Positions 57,289 to 64,000 of a stretch of 64,000 nucleotides of DNA are shown piece by piece. Source of the DNA: Tanypteryx hageni. Its lineage: Eukaryota > Arthropoda > Insecta > Odonata > Petaluridae. Every line of letters begins with the position of its first letter. Position 1 is the first letter of the stretch. The position numbers were made by a program, and so were the translations under genes. The stretch is taken from NCBI GenBank assembly GCA_028673005.1, contig CM054114.1, forward strand, positions 13,264,516 through 13,328,515, written 5' to 3'. The notes beneath the pieces are model-generated. The model did no database searches. It was not told the DNA's origin and saw nothing but the letters and a program-made list of their open reading frames with translations.

Positions 57289-57895
57289 TTAGCTTTAAAA
57301 ATCACCTAGGATGAGCTGCTCTTTGTGTTCCAGAATTTCATAATTTAGCGTTATAAAATATAACAAATACATTCGAATGGAAAACTAAATTGATCACGCG
57401 TATTTGTGTGGCCAAAATAACGCGTTTACTAGACAATACCGAATCCGAGTCCAACAATAGTCGTTGCTATGGCAAAACTCTCATAATGAGTGATAAAAGC
57501 AGCAAAAAACACCAGTATTTACATAAAATTCTGGGAAATACGATCGATAAGCAAAATTCTACGATAGAAATTATAATCTCCATTCCTTTCTTCAGAGAAC
57601 ATTGAAAATCCCGCACCGATATTACAATTCAAATATATTTTAATGTGCAAGAGAAAATTACCCTGCACGATGGATTTCAGATTTCCCATGTAAATCAAAT
57701 GGGAAGCATAGTTGCTGGAATCGAACCCGGGCCTTTCAATATTCGCAAAAGAAACTATCCTCGAGACCTCGGCTCCAGTCGCAGGAGATTTTCACCAAGT
57801 GTCATGAAAATCGGTCTATTGGTGCAAAAAGGGACGTACAGACAGACTCATCGAGGAAACTATAAGTCTATTCCCATTCTGGAAATTGGGCTAAA
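57287..57895 (-). mobile_element. family A copy A3, main part
   Basis: Reverse of A1/A2: TATTAGCTTTAAAAATCACC, ACCGAATCCGAGTCCAACAA, AGAGAAAATTACCCTGCACG, GGAATCGAACCCGGGCC, CTCGGCTCCAGTCGCAGGAG, AAAATCGGTCTATTGGTGCA, ACAGACAGACTC and CCATTCTGGAAA. The + strand frame 57645-58019 crosses it and is not a gene. The tRNA-like module reads on the minus strand. Confidence 0.65.
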
Positions 57896-57904
57896 AAAAC
57901 GGAA

Positions 57905-58019
57905 TGAGACGTTACGCCGGCGCCGGTTCGCCGCAGCCATTTGGCCGCCGCCTATTCGCCGCGAGGTGCGGTTTGCCGCCGCCGTTTCGCCGCGGCCGTT
58001 TCATCGCCGTCATCAATGA
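57905..58019. repeat. GC-rich CGCCGC-type degenerate tandem repeat
   Basis: Alternating TTCGCCGC, TTGCCGCC, TTTGGCCGCC and TTTCATCGCC words in an otherwise AT-rich region. It may be the end of a transposon whose other end I cannot locate. Confidence 0.5.
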
Positions 58020-58024
58020 TTTTT

Positions 58025-58620
58025 TAGTGCATTGGGAAGAATTGGCTGAATCTATTTCAAGGAAATTTGGTATATAGAATCTTCACATAAATACATGACG
58101 TGTTTGGGATTTTGTGTCCGTACTTCGAGCAGAAGTGCCGAAATTGCAACTTAAAACATTTCTGTTTTCATGAATTCGGACTAGATTAGCCCAAGCAGTT
58201 TCAACTAAATTTGTTGCATAGAATCTTCTAATAAACACGTGAATAAATGTTATATTTGTGCCGCATCGAGCCAGCAGGGATGCCACTATTGCAGACTAAT
58301 TTTCTTCGACTTTCATGAATTTATTTAGGGCTGTCCAAACCGATGCCAAAGAAGTATTGTATGAAGGTCTGCCGCACATTAAAACGAATAAAAACGCTTT
58401 TTATAGATATAAAATGCATGGGTGCACATACAAGAACTAATAAAATTCTTACACATATTTGTGTTGAACTTTCCGCATAACTTTCAACGATATTTAATAT
58501 GTATTTAAAGTTTATACATATATTCAAAACCATAACAGCATATTTGTTTCAGATCAGACAGACGGGTGCGTCATAATAGCAAATTAAACTCTTTAAGTAA
58601 TGACGGTTTTCAACGGAATT
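58025..58620. repeat. degenerate ~145-bp tandem array
   Basis: TAGAATCTTC at 58075 and 58221 and CATGAATT at 58169 and 58314 give a period of 145-146 bp. ATATTTGT followed by a GAGCCAGCAGGGATGC / CAGACAGACGGGTGCG block at about 58250 and 58540 is two periods apart. About four diverged units. Non-coding. Confidence 0.5.
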
Positions 58621-58880
58621 GGATTCTACGTATTTTCGTCCAAAGCCGTTATTTATATTTATTTTAACACTATGAAAAGTAAGGAAAAGTTTCCATTTCT
58701 GAACTTCCTTCAAAGTAGTTGAAAATTATTTTTATTTCAATGATTAGGTATTTCCCTTTGATAGAAGAATTAATTGTTAGAAATATTACAGATAATGAGA
58801 AATTATTGTGATGGCCACATCATATTTTCTTAATATAAGAAATAGGAGTTTGAGACTTACAATTAGACAAAAGTAAGTAT
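58621..58880. other. AT-rich interval before Penelope remnant
   Basis: Nothing recognised. Confidence 0.35.
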
Positions 58881-59249
58881 AAAATAAATAACCTTATCAA
58901 GCGTGACTTCGTGGAAGTGATTAATATTATTCATAATAAAAAAATCAAGTACCTTTGTAATTCAAAAGACCGCTTAGACAATCTTTCCAAATCAGGAATG
59001 TACCGACTGAAATGTAACGACTTTGAGGCAGCTTACATCGGTCAAACCGGAAGGAACTTTAAAACCCGTATGCACGATAAAAGGTGCTACCGAAACAAGG
59101 ACCGCACTTCATTATTTGCCAAGCATTTAATAGACAATAAACATACAAGCGATTTTGTGTCAAAAATTCTTAGTTTGTTACCCAAAGGACGAAATCTGGA
59201 CGCAATGGAACAAATTGAAATTATAAATTCGCACCAAACTGGTGATTGA
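58881..59249 (+). pseudogene. Penelope-like GIY-YIG endonuclease remnant, second family
   Basis: A 112-residue open frame from 58911 to 59249. The order of motifs is HNKKIKYLCNSKDR, then SGMYRLKC (GIY part, Gly29-Met30-Tyr31), AAYIGQTGRNF (YIG at 42-44), KTRMHDK (probable catalytic Arg53), AKHLIDNKH and MEQIEIINSH (probable catalytic Glu100). This is the GIY-YIG module of Penelope-like elements, distinct in sequence from the one at 45129-45629. The usual Cys-x2-Cys is CNDF, so the second Cys is replaced by Phe. The reverse transcriptase part is not found upstream, so the element is 5-prime truncated. The ATG at 58911 is an internal Met, not a true start. Confidence 0.75.
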
Positions 59250-59520
59250 ATATGTTTTTCCTAATCATTCCCCTCTTCTGTCGACCATATTATCCCTCCC
59301 CCCCTTAATCGCTTCCGAGTACTCATGGCTATTTTCTTTTTACATCCTAGTACCTTTTCCCTCCCACTTTTCTCCCCCCCCTCTCCCCTTGCCGATCACC
59401 TGGAATCCTACGTACCACTAATCTGCGTCCCTTAGTCACAATGTGTTTACTACGTCTCAACCTGTGGATGGTGTCTCTGTAATTGTCCCTTCCCTCTACC
59501 CATTTTCTCTGTTACTCTAT
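59250..59520. other. CT-rich sequence after Penelope remnant
   Basis: Pyrimidine-rich, with CCCTCCCCCCCTTAATCGC and CTCCCCCCCCTCTCCCC. Probably the 3-prime flank or UTR of the Penelope-like remnant. No other feature. Confidence 0.4.
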
Positions 59521-59524
59521 AGAC

Positions 59525-59742
59525 CAGTGGTTCCGAACCTGGGTGCCGCAGCACACTGGTGCACCGCAGCTGATTTTTAGGAGTGCCGCGATAAAATTAG
59601 TTTTGTAAATAAATCAACGATTTGGATGAGTTTACAGGTAACTAGGGCGTTCATTTTATCTCTAATAAATTGATTATCGTATGATACCAACTAATGGATA
59701 TGCGCAAAGGTTTTAATACTCGTTTTTGAAAATATAAAAACA
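59525..59742 (-). mobile_element. hAT MITE family M1, split copy, first part
   Basis: Starts CAGTGGTTCCGAACCTGGGT and continues as the inverse of 7488-7260: CTGATTTTTAGG, TTTGTAAATAAATC, TAATAAATTGATTAT, GGTTTTAATACTCG. It breaks off after AATATAAAAACA. The flank CTATAGAC (59517-59524) pairs with ATATAGAT at 61824-61831 (6 of 8). Confidence 0.7.
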
Positions 59743-59782
59743 CCAGCTGAAATTACCCGGCGTTGCTCGAATTTTAGAAAAA

Positions 59783-60118
59783 TTGATGGAAAAAAGCGCT
59801 CTAAGGATCCTATGCAGACAGGCATAAGCCGTAATGTTGGCAATAATTTTGAAACGAGAAAGAAGTCTGCTATGACCGGGAATCGAACCGGGGTATTCCA
59901 ATTGCCGGGCGGGTATTCTACCACTGAACTGTCGTACTGTCTTGACGCGGATGTTTTCTTGGTTGGGACGGAACTAGCCAAACTAATATCAAACTGCCCC
60001 AACGGATGTCCTCGAAGAGTTACACCGAAGAAAACTCCTCCCTCTCAAATAGTGAGATTGCCAAGCAAGAAATTGATGGAATAAAGCGATCTAAAGATCC
60101 TATGCAGACGGGCATAAG
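59783..60118 (-). mobile_element. tRNA-Gly-derived SINE (copy 2) between direct repeats
   Basis: On the minus strand it shows CAGTTCAGTGGTAGAATACC (A box), then CGGTTCGATTCCCGGTCATA (B box), from about 59938 to 59872, a clear tRNA-Gly-like head. The core (GGTTGGGACGGAACTAGCC, AACGGATGTCCTCGAAGAG, AAGAAAACTCCTCCCTCTCA) matches 49280-49375. AAATTGATGGA and GATCCTATGCAGAC occur on both sides (59782-59831 and 60068-60118) as an almost identical 50-bp direct repeat. Confidence 0.65.
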
Positions 60119-61044
60119 CTCTCTCTTTTAAGTTAAAACAAAAAACATTGAGGAAGATTTGAGAATAAAACCAAGTAATGAAAACAGGTTAATTTTCAAT
60201 GCAGTGCTTAATGGTATGCAGTATTTCTTGTCTTCCCATCTTTTGTCCAAATAAATAAAATTTTTACTGCATCCTTTATTTATAAATTTGGCGACTATAT
60301 TTTTTATCAAATAACCATAATAAACAATTGATGGAATCACTTTTAAAATATAATTATTTCGCTCAAATTAAGTTCCAATGGAAGAAACTGCATGATTTTA
60401 TGTGGTCATGAATCTCAAAAACATTAAAACCTTGGGCAGGTATTGCAAGCTTATGGATGCAACCGGTGGAAACACGTTTGAAGATATATTCAAATTTACC
60501 TTACCCATACGTTATCCCATGCAAAGCTGATTTTGTGATTCTAACTTGTCGCGTGAATATTTTAAAGTCAAACCTACGAAACAAAATGAGTGCCCGGACT
60601 TTGAAACCGAATTTTGCAATAAAGTGTTGGTATGACAAGGGCAGTGTTATTATAATCTAATAAGTATAATTGGCTTAATTGATGCATACAAATGTTCAGT
60701 TGAAAGGAAAGCAAAATGTAAATATAGATGTTCAAGGGAGGAACAGTTAACGATTATAAATGTTGGCTTAAATTAAAGGATTGTTATATAAGTTTACTTT
60801 TTTTACCTTCTGAGATATCTCTCACTTTATTCATTTTCAATGTTAATGAAAAACATATCTTGCTGTCTACTAAGTACAGGGCATATGCAGAATACATAAA
60901 AAAATTTAGAGAACGAAAACCTTAATCCCATTTGGAATACGTAATTTCGAGAAAAGTCCTACGATAATTTAAGGCAATCTATGCACTAGTATATATTACA
61001 CGTATTCGGGTTGTGACAAGAGTTGATTCTCGAAGTTTAACAAT

Positions 61045-61470
61045 GACGTGGTCTGCAAGGCAACATCCCGTTTAAAAACCGATATTTTTCCAAAATATGT
61101 TATTTAAATGTTTAACATGAGAGATTTCGAAGAGTAGGCGGAAAAACATGAATATAATAAGAAACTTCATTAATTTTCCTAAAATAGAGTTTAAATTCGA
61201 TGATCGCACGTCAATTCTTTCTAATTTTAATTTCCAAAAGTGTCAAGGTCTACACTTTAAAAAGTCGCTTTTTACGTGTTATCTTAGGGGAAATGAAAAT
61301 CACCCTCCTGGAGTCGAACCAGGGTCTTTTTTCGTGTTTTTTAAATTTAATTTAATATCTGAATAAACAATTCCTGCGAAATTTCAACCTTCCACCTTAT
61401 CGGTAAGTTTGTTAAAAACGCGTTAAAATGTGCCACTGATGACGTCAGCGTCTCACACAGACAGACAGAA
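61045..61470 (+). repeat. interspersed repeat family C (copy 3)
   Basis: Same order as 6061-6475 and 46440-46830: AAAATATGTTATTTAAATG, GTGTTATCTTAGGGG, CTGGAGTCGAACCAGGGTC, TTTTTCGTGTTTTT and CACCTTATCGGTAAG. It is followed by ACACAGACAGACAGA. Confidence 0.5.
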
Positions 61471-61747
61471 CTGGACAACTATATGTAAGATTGTTTATAA
61501 CGGTTGTCAAGTAGATTGTTAATCAAACAATATGCTCATTCCCGTGTTATTTAAATGGGAAAAATTAAAAGAGAAAACGATTTAAAAAATGTAAAATGTA
61601 GTTTAAAACGCTTTAAAAACTTTTGCTTGACTTTTTATTGCGGTTAAAATGACACATTCATCTTGTTTCTACGTTCTGTAGTTGTTGCGTTATAAATGCA
61701 CAAACAAACAAATTCTTCACAATATTTATGGTAGAGATAGAGATTGC

Positions 61748-61823
61748 TTGAATGCTAGGGTGCCGCAAAATTCTGTTTATCTTTGAAAGGGTGCCGCGCC
61801 TACAGAAAGGTTGGGATTCAATT
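61748..61823 (-). mobile_element. hAT MITE family M1, split copy, second part
   Basis: Resumes with TTGCTTGAATGCTAGGGTGC and AAATTCTGTTTATCTTTGAA, then GGGTGCCGCGCCTAC and a degenerate end GGTTGGGATTCA. This is the inverse of 7192-7252. ATATAGAT follows as the degenerate target duplication. Confidence 0.7.
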
Positions 61824-61831
61824 ATATAGAT

Positions 61832-62270
61832 CCTTGCACCCCCTCAATCTCCTATCATCAGATGATGCCATATCACGGTGATACCGGTCGTGAGAAAATA
61901 TATTGTGTAAAATTACGATTTTTGTTTTATTATGAATAAGTATCAAATATTTATTTAAAGGCAAAGTAACTATTATGAAAAGTTTTCATAAACTATCGAC
62001 ATATGGCGTAATAACTACATGATTACGAGTAGTAGCATATTCTATGGAAGTGATCCTTGTATTACATTGGTGATTTTAAGTTGTAACGCACGATATTACG
62101 CTTGTTTATTAATTTCGTCCCTATAATCCACGTTTCCGAAATAAAATATTTATTTAAGCCTACCAATCATTAGCAAGATTTTGAAGTACTTATCCTACAT
62201 CCAAATAATTGAAAATTGAAATTTTACGATTCCTTACACAAATTTCGAAATAACACCTGGCGGCGAAACG
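61832..62270. other. non-coding DNA
   Basis: CATCAGATGATGCCATATCA and GATACCGGTCGTGAGAAAAT (61857-61900) faintly resemble a Penelope-type 3-prime motif. Otherwise nothing. Confidence 0.35.
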
Positions 62271-62278
62271 TCCTAGAC

Positions 62279-62607
62279 CAGGGGTTTCCAAATCGTGGGC
62301 CATGGCCCACTGGCGGGCCACAGCACGTTTTCCAGGTGGGCCACAGAGACTGCCCAATTCTTGTCTTTTTGTCTTGACAGGCATATGGCCACACCATTTT
62401 CGAGTTGTACCTGAAAAAGTTGGCAGAACACGGTATGGCTCATGCAACTTGCATGAGCCATACCGTGTTCTGCGTAGCGTTTGGTTTCTGGCAGTTGCTG
62501 ACAACTTATTCACTTGTGTTTTGTGGCGCGCTTGATCCCCACTAGGCCATGACATGCCAGGCCAAAAGCCAGTTGGGCCACATGGCGAAAAAAGTTGGGA
62601 AACACTG
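62279..62607. mobile_element. hAT MITE with perfect target duplication and long palindrome
   Basis: 329 bp. Termini CAGGGGTTTCCAAATCG (left) and GTTGGGAAACACTG (right). The target duplication TCCTAGAC is exact (62271-62278 and 62608-62615). Sub-terminal GGGCCATGGCCCACTGGCGG on the left and GTTGGGCCACATGGCG on the right. An internal perfect palindrome is listed separately. The open frames across it on both strands are not genes. Confidence 0.9.
62423..62473. other. perfect palindrome, two 25-bp arms, 1-bp spacer
   Basis: The left arm 62423-62447 begins GCAGAACACGG and ends CATGCAA; the right arm 62449-62473 is its exact inverse complement; a single C at 62448 separates them. It lies in the middle of the hAT MITE and could extrude a cruciform or, if transcribed, form a 25-bp hairpin. 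Confidence 0.9.
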
Positions 62608-62615
62608 TCCTAGAC

Positions 62616-62884
62616 CGTAAAAAACATCACCTTGCCTCGTGAATTATAGTGATGGTCTTAGATGAGGGCTCTACTTTCCTCCGACGCATAACGAATTCTG
62701 CTAACCTCGCATCTCGTGTACACATTCCTAAGTTTAAATGTTGACTAGTATAAGGAGGGAGAGATCGGAGGGGAGAGGGAGAGAGGGGATGGGGAGAGGG
62801 GAGGAGGTAGCGGGAAGCCAGTTTCATCTTCCGCTTGCGTGTTTGTGTTCTCCCTCTGCGCGAAACAGGCTTCAAACCCATGAC
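62616..62884. repeat. mixed sequence with GA-rich tract
   Basis: GGAGGGAGAGATCGGAGGGG-type purine run at about 62752-62815. No gene. Confidence 0.5.
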
Positions 62885-63540
62885 CAACTCCCATCTTCCT
62901 TCCCTCTCTCCCACCACTCCCCCTCCCCTCCCAACCCTCTCTCCATCCTATTTCCAGACAAGCAAAATCCTTCTCTCTCAATACCTCTCTCAACTCCTCC
63001 CTCTCATATGTCTCTTTCTCGCTTCTCCTCTCATGTTGTCCTCACTCTCCCTCTCAATCCTCCCCCTCTTCCTCCTCTCCCGCAGTCCCTCCCCTCCCTC
63101 CCTCCTCTTCACTCCTCCATTTTCCTGCATACCCCCCTCTCTCTCCCTCTTTCGGACAGCCTTCCCTCTTTCCATTCTCACCCTCTTTCAGCCACTCCGT
63201 GTAATCCCCTACTCGCAATTAGGCGGGCTCTGTCTTTTGCCTCTCATTCCCTTTTCCTATCACTCCCTTTTCCTATCACTCCCTTTTCTCTCCTTTCCTT
63301 TCTTCCTCCCATTTCCTTTCACTCCATTTCTCCCTCCAATTTTTTTCCTTTCCTTTCTCCCTCCCTTTTCCTCTCCCTTCCTTTCTCACTCCCTTTTCCT
63401 CTCCTTTCCTTTCTCCCTCCCAATTTCCTCTCACTTCCTTTCTCCTTCCCTTTCGCCCTCCCATTTTTTCCTTTCTTTTCTCACTCCCTTTTCTTCTCCC
63501 TCTTCTCTGCCACGTTTCCGCATCGCTCGGGCATTCCATC
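62885..63540. repeat. long CT-rich low-complexity tract
   Basis: About 650 bp of CTCCCTTTTCCTCTCC-type sequence with partial regularity: CACTCCCTTTTCCTATCACT is tandemly repeated near 63245-63285 and CTTTCTCCCTCCC recurs about every 50 bp. The long + frames (285 and 236 residues) are Ser/Leu/Pro/Phe strings with no domain. Confidence 0.75.
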
Positions 63541-64000
63541 GCTAAGCCTTTCGCGAAAGAGAAGAAGCAAGAGACTTATAAACGGAATACTCTAGTCCCC
63601 CATTTAGCCTCCCCCTTCCTCTTTCCTCTCTCTCTTCCCCTCCCTATACCTTTCCTCCTCTCCTTCCCTCTCCTTCCCTCTTCTTCCCTCTCCTTCCCTC
63701 ACTCTCTCTCCCTCTACATCTAAAGTAGAAAGAGACCTTATTACTCGCGTTGAAATATTTACTCCATTCCGCTTTCCAGTTCTTTTGGAGAAAGAGAAAC
63801 TTCTTTGGCTTCCCAGAAGGCTTTTCTTCCACTTCCCCTTCCACTGCTCTTTCCAAATCCGAATTTGGCTGCGTTGGAACGCGATGAAAGCACACCGCTA
63901 GGGAAGAGATCGGGAGTTATTCTTTTTTCCTAGTTCTCCATTGATTTGATTACGAAGCGGAGCAGTGTGGTATTTCCTTGATATTTTGAAACGTAGTTTT
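63541..64000. other. CT-rich tract then non-coding DNA
   Basis: A second CT-rich run at 63605-63720, then mixed sequence to the end. No gene seen. Confidence 0.5.

Larger units (their letters stand above)
59743..61747. mobile_element. composite insertion of about 2 kb splitting the MITE
   Basis: Begins CCAGCTGAAATTACCCGGCG, like the TACTAG-starting repeat at 46016. It contains a tRNA-Gly-like SINE (59783-60118) and, at 61045-61460, family C sequence. The rest is AT-rich. The frames 60457-60660, 60728-60925 and 61148-61366 lack motifs. The exact right boundary is not clear. Confidence 0.5.

Noticed and set aside
62738..63595. Long + strand open frames (285 and 236 residues)
   Set aside because: They are Ser/Leu/Pro/Phe strings over CT-rich low-complexity DNA and are open in two + frames at once; no domain.

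Overview
This 64 kb window looks like gene-poor nuclear DNA of an arthropod, most likely an insect. The background is AT-rich, with long GA/CT-skewed low-complexity tracts, microsatellites and a dense mix of decayed transposable elements. I see no convincing host gene, no rRNA gene and no intact tRNA gene. Nearly every long open frame is either transposon-derived or an open frame over biased sequence. The order is not named because nothing here is diagnostic; the arthropod call rests on the combination of a Jockey-type LINE, Penelope-like elements, Tigger, mariner and hAT families.

Layout. 0.8-1.1 kb: SINE-like repeat. 3.4-4.5 kb: internally deleted hAT transposon with a transposase remnant, directly abutting a mariner C-terminal remnant at 4.5-4.8 kb. 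5-12.5 kb: small hAT-like MITEs, tRNA-like repeats and pyrimidine-rich tracts. 14-15 kb: composite element bounded by G16 and C16 tracts. 16.2-16.6 kb: hAT-type MITE that is a head-to-tail dimer packed with CGATA/TATCGATA motifs, with an 8-bp target duplication. 21.6-22.3 kb: first copy of a repeat here called family A. 23-27.5 kb: the main feature, a nearly full-length Jockey-clade LINE whose ORF1 is open and whose ORF2 carries one frameshift, one nonsense codon and a 20-G run. It is followed within 30 bp by a complete Tigger (pogo) element that has lost its DDE domain.

29-45 kb: candidate TIR element, Penelope-type tail, second family A copy split by an 885-bp TIR element, a hAT MITE with perfect target duplication, and hairpin-ended repeats (family E). 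45-46 kb: Penelope-like GIY-YIG endonuclease remnant with its motif residues kept. 46-51 kb: TACTAG-starting repeat, three 154-bp tandem units, inverted tRNA-Gly-like SINE pieces. 52-55 kb: run of hAT MITEs, several with readable target duplications. 56-62 kb: third family A copy with an insertion, degenerate ~145-bp tandem array, second Penelope GIY-YIG remnant, and a hAT MITE split by about 2 kb of younger repeats. 62.3-62.6 kb: hAT MITE with a perfect 25-bp-arm palindrome. The end is pyrimidine-rich.

The genes do not form a pathway. The window is best read as a layered insertion history: old MITEs are cut by younger elements, and small target duplications give the order of events. All homology calls are from motif recognition by eye; boundaries without a target duplication are approximate.
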